From: Streptomyces zinciresistens K42
GTDB lineage: Bacteria > Actinomycetota > Actinomycetes > Streptomycetales > Streptomycetaceae
Assembly (NCBI RefSeq): GCF_000225525.1
Contig: NZ_AGBF01000015.1
Span: 1-64,000 of the forward strand
Direction of reading: 5' to 3'
Length of the DNA stretch: 64,000 bases
Part shown: positions 52,178-60,171 of the stretch, one piece after another
Position numbering within the stretch: the first letter of the stretch is position 1
How the letters are laid out: the number at the start of each line of letters is the position of its first letter
Notes under the pieces: generated by a model
Database searches by the model: none
Told to the model about the DNA's origin: nothing
Seen by the model: the letters and a program-made list of their open reading frames with translations, nothing else
Position numbers and translations under genes: made by a program

Positions 52178-53407
52178 ATGGCCGGGCGTGAGCGGGTCAT
52201 GAGGATGTCCGTCGAGCAGCCGCTGTGGCGCGCGCTCGCCGGGTACCGGGTGCTGACCATGGTGTACGCGACCGGGCTCTTCGCCAGCGCCCACGACCAG
52301 TTCGCCCGCCCCTGGGTGGCCGTCTCCTACTACGCGCTCCTGGGCGTGTGGACCCTGGCCACGCTCCGCAAGGTGTCCGGCGCGGCCCACTGCACCAAGC
52401 GCTTCCTCGCGGTGGACCTCACCATCGCGCTGACCGGCATCCTGCTCACCCCGCTCGCCGACACCGCCGCGCGCATCGAGGACGGCGCCCCCACCCTGCC
52501 GTCGATCTGGACCGCGGGCGCCGTGCTGGCCTTCGCGATCAAGGGCGGCTGGCGCTGGGCCGCCTTCGCCTCCACGCTGGTCGCCGCGGCCAACCTGGTC
52601 GAGCGCTCCGGGGTGCCGACCCGCGACACCGTCCACGCGGTGCTGCTGGTCTGGATCGCCTCCATCGCCATCGGCTACGTCGTCGAGGTCGCCCGCGCCT
52701 CCGAGCGCACCCTGGCCCGCGCCCTGGAGATCGAGGCGGCCACCCGCGAACGCGAGCGGCTCGCCCGGGACATCCACGACGGCGTCCTGCAGGTACTGGC
52801 GATGGTCCAGCGGCGCGGCACCGTCCTCGGCGGTGAGGCCGCCGCACTGGGCCGGATGGCGGGCGAGCAGGAGGTGGCGCTGCGCACCCTGGTCTCCGGC
52901 GGCCTCGTCCCGCCCTCCCGGGTGTCCGAGGACAGCGCGCGGGGGGCCGCCGTACGGGCCGTGGACGAGCCGGAGGACGCCTCCGGGCCCGTCGACCTGC
53001 GCGCCCTGCTCGCCCCGTACGCCGGGGCGCGGGTCGGCTTCGCCGAGCCCGGCGCCCCGGTGACGCTGGCGGAGCCGGCCGCCCGGGAGCTGGCGGCCGC
53101 CGTGGGCGCCGCCCTGGACAACGTCCGCGCGCACGCGGGGGCGGACGCGCGCGCGTGGATCCTCGTCGAGGACGAGCCCGGCCAGGTGATCGTCACCGTC
53201 CGGGACGACGGCCCCGGCATCCCCGAGGGCCGCCTCGCGCAGGCCGAGGGCGAGGGCCGGCTCGGCGTCGCGCTGTCGATCCGGGGACGGCTGCGCGACC
53301 TCGGCGGCAGCGCCGAGCTGATCTCGGTGCCGGGGCAGGGCACCGAAGTGGAACTGAAGGTACCGAAGGCGGACAGCGCCCCACGGGGGAAGGCGGAGCG
53401 GCGATGA
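52178..53407 (+). CDS. macS: Sensor histidine kinase, MacS-like
   Basis: The 409-residue kinase has four to five helices (about 20-170), a HisKA_3 region with RLARDIHDGVLQVLAMVQ (His200) and a HATPase domain (LDNVRAHAG, VRDDGPGIPEG and GRLGVALSIRGRL). It matches in layout and neighbourhood (before pfkA, trpEG and aroH) the S. coelicolor MacS of the MacRS system reported to influence antibiotic production and morphology; that identity rests on position and type. It overlaps the regulator gene by 4 bp (ATGA). Confidence 0.85.
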   Translation: MAGRERVMRMSVEQPLWRALAGYRVLTMVYATGLFASAHDQFARPWVAVSYYALLGVWTLATLRKVSGAAHCTKRFLAVDLTIALTGILLTPLADTAARIEDGAPTLPSIWTAGAVLAFAIKGGWRWAAFASTLVAAANLVERSGVPTRDTVHAVLLVWIASIAIGYVVEVARASERTLARALEIEAATRERERLARDIHDGVLQVLAMVQRRGTVLGGEAAALGRMAGEQEVALRTLVSGGLVPPSRVSEDSARGAAVRAVDEPEDASGPVDLRALLAPYAGARVGFAEPGAPVTLAEPAARELAAAVGAALDNVRAHAGADARAWILVEDEPGQVIVTVRDDGPGIPEGRLAQAEGEGRLGVALSIRGRLRDLGGSAELISVPGQGTEVELKVPKADSAPRGKAERR

Positions 53408-54105
53408 CGGACACCGAGGGCGGGGCGATCACCGAGGGCGGGGCGATCAGGGTCATGGTGGTCGACGACCACCCGATGTGGCGCGACGCGGTCGCGCGCG
53501 ACCTGGCCGAGTCCGGCTTCGAGGTGGTCGCCACGGCCGGCGACGGCGAGCAGGCCGTGCGCCGCGCCCGCGCCGCCGCCCCCGACGTCCTGGTCCTCGA
53601 CCTCAACCTGCCCGCCAAGCCCGGCGTCCAGGTCTGCAAGGAACTCGTCGGCCACAACCCGGCGCTGCGCGTCCTGGTGCTGTCCGCGAGCGGCGAGCAC
53701 GCCGACGTCCTGGAGGCGGTGAAGTCCGGGGCGACCGGCTATCTGCTGAAGTCTGCCTCCACGGAGGAACTGCTGGACGCGGTGCGCAGGACCGCCGTCG
53801 GCGACCCGGTGTTCACCCCGGGCCTGGCCGGCCTGGTCCTCGGCGAGTACCGCCGCCTCGCCGCCGAGCCGGTGCCGGCGGCCCCGGAGGCCGGCCGGCC
53901 GAGGGCCCCGCAGCTCACCGACCGCGAGACCGAGGTGCTGCGGCTGGTCGCCAAGGGCCTGAGCTACAAGCAGATCGCCGAACGCCTGGTCATCTCCCAC
54001 CGCACGGTCCAGAACCACGTCCAGAACACCCTGGGCAAGCTCCAGCTGCACAACCGCGTGGAGCTGGTGCGCTACGCGATCGAGCGCGGCCTCGACGACG
54101 AGTGA
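53404..54105 (+). CDS. macR: LuxR-type response regulator, MacR-like
   Basis: The 233-residue regulator has a receiver domain with VVDDHPMW, Asp66 (VLVLDLNLP), LSASGEHADV and the Lys in YLLKSASTEEL. A LuxR helix-turn-helix follows at about 165-225 (LTDRETEVLRLVAKGLSYKQIAERL). Its N-terminus contains a perfect 18-bp tandem duplication (53413-53430 and 53431-53448) giving TEGGAITEGGAI ahead of the first strand, so it is slightly longer than usual. It is coupled to the kinase gene. Confidence 0.87.
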   Translation: MTDTEGGAITEGGAIRVMVVDDHPMWRDAVARDLAESGFEVVATAGDGEQAVRRARAAAPDVLVLDLNLPAKPGVQVCKELVGHNPALRVLVLSASGEHADVLEAVKSGATGYLLKSASTEELLDAVRRTAVGDPVFTPGLAGLVLGEYRRLAAEPVPAAPEAGRPRAPQLTDRETEVLRLVAKGLSYKQIAERLVISHRTVQNHVQNTLGKLQLHNRVELVRYAIERGLDDE

Positions 54106-54243
54106 TGCCCCGCGCCGCATTGACGGCGCGTCAACCGCAGACCCCGGCCGTTCACCGGAATTGCCGGTCCGACCCATCGCTGTGTGACATGGCTCACCAT
54201 TAGCGTGGCCTCGACCAGGCAACCGCGGCGAAGGGACTTTTCC

Positions 54244-55272
54244 ATGCGGGTCGGAGTACTGACCGGAGGCGGCGACTGCCCCGGTCTCAACGCCGTCATC
54301 CGGGCCGTCGTCCGCAAGGGCGTACAGGAGTACGGCTACGACTTCGTGGGCTTCCGGGACGGCTGGCGGGGTCCGCTCGAGAACGACACCGTCCGTCTCG
54401 ACATCCCCGCCGTGCGCGGCATCCTGCCGCGCGGCGGCACCATCCTCGGCTCCTCGCGCACCAACCCGCTCAAGCAGGAGGACGGCATCCGCCGCATCAA
54501 GGACAACCTCGCCAAGCAGGAGGTCGAGGCGCTCATCGCCATCGGCGGCGAGGACACCCTCGGTGTGGCCACCCGGCTGTCCGACGAGTACGGCGTGCCC
54601 TGCGTGGGCGTGCCGAAGACCATCGACAACGACCTGTCCGCCACCGACTACACCTTCGGCTTCGACACCGCCGTCGGCATCGCGACGGAGGCCATCGACC
54701 GGCTGCACACCACCGCCGAGTCCCACATGCGGGTCCTCGTCGTCGAGGTGATGGGCCGTCACGCGGGCTGGATCGCCATCCACTCGGGCCTCGCCGGCGG
54801 CGCCAACGCCATCCTCATCCCCGAACAGCGCTTCGACGTCGACCGGGTGTGCGCCTGGGTGACCTCGCGTTTCAAGGCGTCCTACGCCCCCATCGTGGTC
54901 GTCGCCGAGGGCGCCATGCCGAGCGACGGCGACATGGTCCTCAAGGACGAGTCGCTCGACTCCTTCGGGCACGTCCGGCTCTCCGGCGTCGGCGAGTGGC
55001 TGGCCAAGGAGATCGAGCGGCGCACCGGCAAGGAGGCCCGTACGACCGTCCTCGGCCATGTCCAGCGCGGCGGCACCCCGAGCGCCTTCGACCGCTGGCT
55101 CGCCACCCGCTTCGGGCTGCACGCCATCGAGGCCGTCCGGGACGGCGACTTCGGCAAGATGGTCGCCCTGCGCGGCACCGACATCGTCCGCGTGCCCATC
55201 GCGGACGCCACCGCCAGGCTGAAGACGGTCGATCCGAAGCTGTACGAGGAGGTGGGGGTCTTCTTCGGCTGA
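54244..55272 (+). CDS. pfkA: 6-phosphofructokinase
   Basis: PfkA phosphorylates fructose 6-phosphate. The 342-residue enzyme begins MRVGVLTGGGDCPGLNAVIR and has IGGEDTLGVA (residues 100-109), PKTIDNDLSATDYTFGFDTA and the block VLGHVQRGGTPSAFDR. The GGEDT sequence in place of GGDGS, and the Lys in PKTIDND, are marks of the group III/PPi-like subfamily. Streptomyces members nevertheless use ATP, as known from the literature, so the donor should be tested. The ATG at 54244 has AAGGGA 8 nt upstream; a start at 54184 would add unrelated residues. Confidence 0.94.
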   Translation: MRVGVLTGGGDCPGLNAVIRAVVRKGVQEYGYDFVGFRDGWRGPLENDTVRLDIPAVRGILPRGGTILGSSRTNPLKQEDGIRRIKDNLAKQEVEALIAIGGEDTLGVATRLSDEYGVPCVGVPKTIDNDLSATDYTFGFDTAVGIATEAIDRLHTTAESHMRVLVVEVMGRHAGWIAIHSGLAGGANAILIPEQRFDVDRVCAWVTSRFKASYAPIVVVAEGAMPSDGDMVLKDESLDSFGHVRLSGVGEWLAKEIERRTGKEARTTVLGHVQRGGTPSAFDRWLATRFGLHAIEAVRDGDFGKMVALRGTDIVRVPIADATARLKTVDPKLYEEVGVFFG

Positions 55273-55301
55273 GCCCGCCCGCCGCCCGCCGCCGGACACC
55301 C

Positions 55302-55353
55302 GCCGCCGGACGCCGCGCCGTCCGGCGGCCCGTGGGCACGGACCGTGCCCACG
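55302..55353. terminator. Tandem hairpins between convergent pfkA and trpE(G)
   Basis: Two consecutive stems lie in the 143-bp gap: GCCGCCGGAC/GTCCGGCGGC (55302-55311 with 55320-55329) and CGTGGGCACGG/CCGTGCCCACG (55331-55341 with 55343-55353). They probably terminate both genes. Confidence 0.75.
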
Positions 55354-55415
55354 GCCCGTGCCCACGCGAGCGGACGCGGCCCCCGCCGCCGGGACCACGC
55401 CGAGCCCTGCCTCGG

Positions 55416-57296
55416 CTACCGGGCGGGCCGCCGCTGCGCGTACGCGCTCGTGTCGCGCGCGTGCGCGATCAGCTCCCGCACCACGCCGGCGCCGTTCAGG
55501 GACAGCACCGACTCCGGATGGAACTGCACCCCGGCGAACCCGGGCCCGCGCAGGGCGTGCACCTCCCCGTTCGCCGCCCGGCCGACCTCGACGCCGTGCG
55601 CGGCGAGTTCCCGGTCCGCCTCGTCGTCGCAGCGCGCCACGAAGCTGTTGTAGAAGCCGACCGTCTCGGCCCGCCCGAACAGGTCGACCGTGCTCTGCGC
55701 GCCCTGGAACGGCACCTCCTTGCGCACGATGTCCAGCCCCAGCTCGGCCGCGATCAGCTCGTGCCCGAGGCAGACACCCAGGACGCCGTGCCGGTGGCCG
55801 CGCAGCACGTCGGCCGTCAGCCCGCGCAGGAAGCGCATCCTGGGGTCGGTGAGGTCGCCCGGGTCACCGGGCCCGGGGCCCAGCACGAGCGGCCCCTCGT
55901 GCGCGCGCACCGCCCGGCGCAGCCCCGGATCGTCGTGGCGCCGCACGCTCACCTCCAGGCCGCCCGAGCGCAGCATGTGCGCCAGCATCGCGGTGAAGGT
56001 GTCCTCGGCGTCGACGACCAGGGCGTGCCCGGTGAGGCGGGCGGCCCGCTCCTGCATCCGCAGCCAGAAGGGCGCCAGCGCGCCGCGCCGGCCGTCGAGC
56101 GCGGCACGCACACGCGGGTCGTCGGCGAGACGCACGCGCGTGTGCTCCGCGCGGGGCCGCCCCGGCCGCACCCCCAGGGCCGCGAGCACGCCCGCCGCCT
56201 TCGCGTGGGTCTCGGCGACCTCGCCCGCCGGGTCCGACCCGCGTACGAGCGTGGCGCCCACCGGCACCCGCAGCCCGCCGTCGGCGTCGATGTCGGCGGT
56301 GCGGATGAGGATGGGGGAGTCGAGGGTCGGTGCCCCGCCGGAGTCCCGCCCGAGCAGTGCCAGGGCACCGGCGTAGTAGCCGCGCCCGCCGCTCTCGTGC
56401 CGCTCGACGACCCGGCAGGCGTTCTGCACGGGCGAGCCGGTGACCGTCGCCGCGAACATGGTCTCCCGCAGCACCTCCCGCACGTCCAGGGAGGACCTGC
56501 CGCGCAGCTCGTACTCGGTGTGCGCGAGGTGGGCCATCTCCTTCAGCCGGGGCCCCACCACCACCCCGCCCCTGTCGCCGACCGTGCACATCATCTTGAG
56601 CTCCTCGTCGACGACCATCGACAGCTCCTCGATCTCCTTGCCGTCGGCGAGGAAGCCGAGCAGATGCTCCGGCGTCGGCCCGTCCTCGGGGTAGCGGTAC
56701 GTCCCGCTGATCGGGTTCATCACGACCGTGCCGCCGGACATCCGCACATGGGCCTCCGGGCTCGCCCCGACCAGCGTCCGCTCCCCGGTGTGCACGACGA
56801 ACGTCCAGTACGCGCCCCGCTCGCCCTCCAGCAGCCGGCGGAACAGCGCCAGCGCGTCGGCCCGCGAGAACCCCTCCACCGATCCCTCGTACGTCCGCCG
56901 GATCACGAAGTTCGCGCCCTCGCCGCGCCCGATCTCCTCGCGCAGCACCCGGTCGACGATCCCGGCGTACTCCTCGTCGCCGACGTCGAAGCCGCCCGCC
57001 CGGACCCGGACCTCGTGCCCGGGGAGCTGCTCCAGCGCCTCGGCGAGCGGTACGGCGAAGGACTCCCGCGGCACCAGCACCGACAGGGGAGTGCCGTCGT
57101 CCCGCACGTCGAAGCCGCGCTCGCGGATCTGGCGGAAGGGGATCAGCGCCAGCCCCTCGTCCGGCAGGTCCGCGAGCCGCTCCACGTCGTGGACCGGCCC
57201 GAGCAGCACCTCGACCGTGTCGTGGTCGTGGCCGGGTGTGCGGCGGCGCAGCAGGGCGAACGGACGGGGGTCGTCCGGCAGGCCGAGCAGGTTCAT
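55416..57296 (-). CDS. trpE: Fused anthranilate synthase (TrpE-TrpG)
   Basis: This 626-residue chain combines both subunits. Residues 1-430 are the chorismate-binding synthase (SPEAHVRMSGGTVVMNPISG, DEELKMMCTVGD and FAATVTGSPVQNACRVVE). Residues 440-626 are the glutamine amidotransferase, with VLGPGPGDP, the Cys in LGVCLGHELIAAE and the His/Glu of VQFHPESVLS. The length and order are those of actinomycete TrpEG, also similar to PhzE. A TrpE role is favoured by the Trp-codon attenuator upstream. GAAGGAG lies 8 nt before the ATG. Confidence 0.94.
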   Translation of the reverse strand: MNLLGLPDDPRPFALLRRRTPGHDHDTVEVLLGPVHDVERLADLPDEGLALIPFRQIRERGFDVRDDGTPLSVLVPRESFAVPLAEALEQLPGHEVRVRAGGFDVGDEEYAGIVDRVLREEIGRGEGANFVIRRTYEGSVEGFSRADALALFRRLLEGERGAYWTFVVHTGERTLVGASPEAHVRMSGGTVVMNPISGTYRYPEDGPTPEHLLGFLADGKEIEELSMVVDEELKMMCTVGDRGGVVVGPRLKEMAHLAHTEYELRGRSSLDVREVLRETMFAATVTGSPVQNACRVVERHESGGRGYYAGALALLGRDSGGAPTLDSPILIRTADIDADGGLRVPVGATLVRGSDPAGEVAETHAKAAGVLAALGVRPGRPRAEHTRVRLADDPRVRAALDGRRGALAPFWLRMQERAARLTGHALVVDAEDTFTAMLAHMLRSGGLEVSVRRHDDPGLRRAVRAHEGPLVLGPGPGDPGDLTDPRMRFLRGLTADVLRGHRHGVLGVCLGHELIAAELGLDIVRKEVPFQGAQSTVDLFGRAETVGFYNSFVARCDDEADRELAAHGVEVGRAANGEVHALRGPGFAGVQFHPESVLSLNGAGVVRELIAHARDTSAYAQRRPAR

Positions 57297-57362
57297 GGAT
57301 CCGTACTCCTTCTCAGTGGTACCGGGAGGTACGCGGTGGGGAGGGACGGACCCGTGAAACGC

Positions 57363-57389
57363 CGAAGGCCGCCCCTGGGGCGGCCTTCG
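57363..57389 (-). terminator. trp attenuator terminator hairpin
   Basis: CGAAGGCCGCCCC pairs with GGGGCGGCCTTCG (57363-57375 with 57377-57389) between the leader peptide and trpE. Tight pairing leaves a minimal loop, so the innermost pairs probably open. It would end transcription when the leader is translated without stalling. Confidence 0.85.
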
Positions 57390-57411
57390 CGAAGTCGTGA
57401 CGTACGCGCAG

Positions 57412-57468
57412 TCAGTGGGCCGCCGGATGAGCGGTCCACCACCAGTTCCTGGTCGAGTGCGCGAACAT
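57412..57468 (-). CDS. trpL: trp operon leader peptide
   Basis: The 18-codon frame reads MFAHSTRNWWWTAHPAAH, with three consecutive Trp codons at positions 9-11, upstream of the attenuator hairpin and trpE. When tryptophanyl-tRNA is scarce, ribosomes should stall on these codons and favour an antiterminator. An equivalent leader has been described before the anthranilate synthase gene of S. venezuelae, to my recollection. The frame is too short for usual gene finders. Confidence 0.9.
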   Translation of the reverse strand: MFAHSTRNWWWTAHPAAH

Positions 57469-57551
57469 GCGACGCACCCTACCCCATGTCCGAGGGGTGT
57501 ACCCCGTGTCTCAATTGCTGGGCATGGGCCGGAGCGCCCGACCCGACCCCG

Positions 57552-57557
57552 TAATGT
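57552..57557 (+). promoter_or_regulatory. -10 box TAATGT of a probable leaderless aroH promoter
   Basis: TAATGT ends 7 nt before the aroH GTG, no ribosome binding site intervenes, and initiation would fall on the start codon. The same hexamer is used at ctaE. Confidence 0.6.
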
Positions 57558-57564
57558 TGGGGCC

Positions 57565-58917
57565 GTGACCGTGAACGCTAAGACCAGCGCCGGCGCTGGC
57601 AACACCTGGCGAGACCTGCCCGCGGCGCAGCAGCCCGAGTACCCCGACACCGAGGCTCTGCGCGCAGTCGTTGCGGACCTCGAGTCGTATCCGCCGCTCG
57701 TCTTCGCGGGCGAGTGCGACCAGCTGCGCGCCCGGTTGGCGGCCGTCGCCAAGGGAGAGGCGTTCCTCCTCCAGGGCGGCGACTGCGCCGAGGCGTTCGA
57801 CGCGGTGTCCGCCGACCACATCCGCAACAAGCTCAAGACCCTGCTCCAGATGGGCGCCGTGCTGACGTACGCCGCCTCGGTGCCGGTCGTGAAGGTCGGC
57901 CGGATCGCCGGCCAGTACTCCAAGCCGCGCTCCAAGCCGACCGAGACCCGCGACGGCGTCACCCTGCCGACCTACCGCGGCGACTCCGTCAACGGCTTCG
58001 ACTTCACCGAGGCCGCCCGCGTCCCGGACCCCGAGCGCCTGAAGCGGATGTACAACGCCTCCGCCTCCACGCTCAACCTGGTGCGCGCCTTCACCACCGG
58101 CGGCTACGCCGACCTGCGCCAGGTGCACGCCTGGAACCAGGACTTCGTGAAGTCGTCGCCGTCCGGCCAGCGCTACGAGCAGCTGGCGCGCGAGATCGAC
58201 AACGCCCTCCACTTCATGCACGCCTGCGGGGCCGACCCGGAGGAGTTCAGGACGGTCGAGTTCTACGCCTCGCACGAGGCGCTGCTGCTCGCCTACGAGT
58301 CGGCGCTGACCCGGGTCGACTCCCGGACCGGCCGGCTGTACGACGTCTCCGGGCACATGGTGTGGATCGGCGAGCGCACCCGGCAGATGGACGGCGCGCA
58401 CATCGAGTTCGCCTCCAGGATCAGCAACCCCATCGGCATCAAGCTCGGCCCGACGACGACGGCCGAGGAGGCGCTGCGCTACATCGACCGCCTGGACCCG
58501 GACCGCGAGCCGGGCCGGCTGACCTTCATCGTCCGCATGGGCGCCGACAAGATCCGGGACCACCTCCCGGAGCTGGTCGAGAAGGTCACCGCCTCCGGCG
58601 CCACCGTGGCCTGGGTGACCGACCCCATGCACGGCAACACCTTCGAGGCGGCCTCGGGCCACAAGACCCGCCGCTTCGACGACGTGCTGGACGAGGTCAA
58701 GGGCTTCTTCGAGGTCCACAAGTCGCTGGGCACCCACCCGGGCGGCATCCACGTCGAGCTCACCGGTGACGACGTCACCGAGTGCGTGGGCGGCGGCGAC
58801 GAGATCTTCGTCGACGATCTGCACCAGCGCTACGAGACGGCCTGCGACCCGCGCCTCAACCGCAGCCAGTCGCTCGACCTGGCGTTCCTGGTCGCGGAGA
58901 TGTACCGGGACCAGTAG
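57565..58917 (+). CDS. aroH: Class II 3-deoxy-D-arabino-heptulosonate 7-phosphate synthase
   Basis: This enzyme condenses phosphoenolpyruvate and erythrose 4-phosphate, the entry to aromatic amino acids. The 450-residue protein has the plant/actinobacterial type II blocks LVFAGECDQLRARLA, LLQGGDCAEAFD (metal Cys), RIAGQYSKPRS, SGHMVWIGERTRQMDGAH and WVTDPMHGNTF with GIHVELTGDDVTEC (metal ligands). The GTG (VTVNAKTSAG) is chosen over upstream starts because it fits a leaderless promoter. It diverges from trpL-trpE(G), so flux into and within the pathway is encoded back to back. Confidence 0.96.
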   Translation: MTVNAKTSAGAGNTWRDLPAAQQPEYPDTEALRAVVADLESYPPLVFAGECDQLRARLAAVAKGEAFLLQGGDCAEAFDAVSADHIRNKLKTLLQMGAVLTYAASVPVVKVGRIAGQYSKPRSKPTETRDGVTLPTYRGDSVNGFDFTEAARVPDPERLKRMYNASASTLNLVRAFTTGGYADLRQVHAWNQDFVKSSPSGQRYEQLAREIDNALHFMHACGADPEEFRTVEFYASHEALLLAYESALTRVDSRTGRLYDVSGHMVWIGERTRQMDGAHIEFASRISNPIGIKLGPTTTAEEALRYIDRLDPDREPGRLTFIVRMGADKIRDHLPELVEKVTASGATVAWVTDPMHGNTFEAASGHKTRRFDDVLDEVKGFFEVHKSLGTHPGGIHVELTGDDVTECVGGGDEIFVDDLHQRYETACDPRLNRSQSLDLAFLVAEMYRDQ

Positions 58918-59011
58918 CGGAGCCGGCCGCGAGCGAAACGCCGGGTGGGGCGCGGATCACATGCGATCCGCGCCCCACGCCGCTTTTGCGGCTCCCGCGC
59001 GCCGGGTAAGG

Positions 59012-59030
59012 TTAGGTTAGCCTCACCGAT
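59012..59030 (+). promoter_or_regulatory. Iron box (DmdR1/IdeR operator) upstream of bfd
   Basis: TTAGGTTAGCCTCACCGAT matches the DtxR/IdeR-family consensus TTAGGTTAGGCTCACCTAA at 16 of 19 positions and lies 44 bp before the bfd start. Iron-loaded DmdR1 should bind here and repress bfd when iron is plentiful. Confidence 0.88.
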
Positions 59031-59074
59031 CAATCGGGACGGCACGACTTCCAACCCGGCGGGAGGTGGGCCGC

Positions 59075-59335
59075 GTGTACATCTGCAGTTGCTTCGGTGT
59101 CACCGAGCAGCAGGTCAAGCAGCATGCGGCCGACGGCGCCGGCACGCCCCGCCAGATCGCCTCCGCCTGCAAGGCCGGCACCGACTGCGGATCGTGCGTG
59201 CGCCGGATCCAGGCGCTGCTGGGCAGGGGCTCCTGCCCGCGCCGCGAGCAGGCCGACCGCGGCGGACCGCTGCTCTCCGAGCTGGAGACCGGCCTGACGA
59301 CCGGCCTGGACACGGGCCTGGACGAGGCCGCCTAG
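59075..59335 (+). CDS. bfd: Bacterioferritin-associated ferredoxin
   Basis: Bfd reduces bacterioferritin haem so that stored iron is released. The 86-residue protein begins at the GTG of VYICSCFGVTEQQVKQ, 8 nt after GGGAGG; an earlier GTG overlaps that site. Four cysteines bind the [2Fe-2S] cluster: two in CSC at positions 4 and 6, and two in DCGSC at about 38-41. The tail beyond residue 58 is longer than in E. coli Bfd and contains the repeat LTTGLDTGLDEAA. Its stop codon lies in the CTAG at the edge of the MITE. Confidence 0.93.
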   Translation: MYICSCFGVTEQQVKQHAADGAGTPRQIASACKAGTDCGSCVRRIQALLGRGSCPRREQADRGGPLLSELETGLTTGLDTGLDEAA

Positions 59336-59511
59336 GTCCTGTCTGGAGTTCCCCGTCGTCGCCCGAAGGGCGGCCTCGCGACGTCTGGTGCGGTGCATCG
59401 GCGTGCGGCCGGATCGTCCTCGTACCGGATGTACTTGGATGATTCGGCTCCGTGCGTCGAGGTGCCGTGCCAGGCGTCGCGAGGCAGACGGGGAACTCCA
59501 GACAGGGCCTA
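59333..59511. mobile_element. MITE-like long palindrome between bfd and bfr
   Basis: Outer arms of 25 bp (59333-59357 and 59487-59511) pair with one mismatch; inner arms of 16 bp (59373-59388 and 59470-59485) also pair with one mismatch. The rest is an imperfect palindrome whose differences are largely transitions compatible with G-U pairs, so a transcript would fold into one long hairpin. CTAG stands at both ends (59332-59335 and 59509-59512), consistent with duplication of a TA or CTAG target. It encodes no protein. It is probably a non-autonomous IS5/IS630-type element. Confidence 0.8.
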
Positions 59512-59985
59512 GCTCGGCTGCTCGATCTGCTGCGCGAGGTACAGCGCCTCACCGAGCTTGTCGATCAGTTCCAGCTGGGTGTCGAGGTAGTCGATGTGGT
59601 GCTCCTCGTCCTCCAGGATCGACTCGAAGATGTTCGCCGACGTGACGTCGCCCTTGGCCCGCATCACCTCGATACCGCGCCGCAGGCGGTCGATCGCCTC
59701 GACCTCGACCTGCCGGTCCGCCTGGAACATCTCGGTGACCGTCTGCCCGACCCGCACATGGAACAGCCGCTGGTAGTTGGGCAGGCCGTCCAGCATGAGG
59801 ATGCGCTCGGTGAGCTTGTCCGCGTGCTTCATCTCGTCGATGGACTCTTCACGCGTGTACTTGGCGAGCTTGGTCCAGCCGTTGTTGTCCTGGATGCGGT
59901 AGTGCAGCCAGTACTGGTTGATCGCGGTGAGCTCACCGGTGAGCTGCTCGTTGAGGAATTCGAGGACCTCGGGGTCGCCCTGCAT
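59509..59985 (-). CDS. bfr: Bacterioferritin
   Basis: Bfr forms a 24-mer cage storing ferric iron with haem at subunit interfaces. The 158-residue protein is a four-helix bundle with ferroxidase ligands Glu18 (NEQLTGELTAINQY), Glu51 and His54 (DEMKHADKLTERI), Glu94 (RQVEVEAIDRL) and Glu127/His130 (LEDEEHHIDYLD). Met52 in DEMKHA is the haem ligand. It converges on bfd, and its stop codon is formed by the right-hand CTAG of the MITE. Confidence 0.96.
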   Translation of the reverse strand: MQGDPEVLEFLNEQLTGELTAINQYWLHYRIQDNNGWTKLAKYTREESIDEMKHADKLTERILMLDGLPNYQRLFHVRVGQTVTEMFQADRQVEVEAIDRLRRGIEVMRAKGDVTSANIFESILEDEEHHIDYLDTQLELIDKLGEALYLAQQIEQPS

Positions 59986-60068
59986 CGCTAAGGGCTCCTT
60001 CCAGGCGGGGGAACTGGCGGAATGCGCCGCATGATTCCACCGGTCACGAAGATCGTCCAGTAAGTCTT

Positions 60069-60085
60069 CACTTAGTAAGTAAGTG
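60069..60085. promoter_or_regulatory. AT-rich inverted repeat CACTTA-GTAAG-TAAGTG in the bfr promoter gap
   Basis: In the 186-bp gap between bfr and the divergent sulfite-oxidase-like gene, positions 60058-60095 are unusually AT-rich and include a perfect 6-bp inverted repeat with a 5-bp spacer plus overlapping TAAGT/CTTAG half-repeats. It could bind an iron- or redox-responsive regulator, but it does not match the iron-box consensus. Confidence 0.45.
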
Positions 60086-60171
60086 CATGCTTAGTCCGCT
60101 TGGTTCCCTTTGAAGGGGTTTGCTCGGACTGGGGTCGGGTGCACCGTCCGCGGTCTGTCAGGATGGGACGC

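Noticed and set aside
54184..54243. Upstream start for pfkA (20 extra residues)
   Set aside because: The extra residues are not family-like, and the ATG at 54244 has AAGGGA at 8 nt and starts at the conserved MRVGVLTGGGDCPG.
57397..57564. Upstream extension of aroH
   Set aside because: It overlaps the antisense trp leader and promoter region and is not conserved-looking; the GTG at 57565 fits a leaderless promoter.
60058..60095. Second iron box upstream of bfr
   Set aside because: TTAG and CTTAG elements occur, but alignment with the 19-bp DtxR/IdeR consensus gives too few matches.
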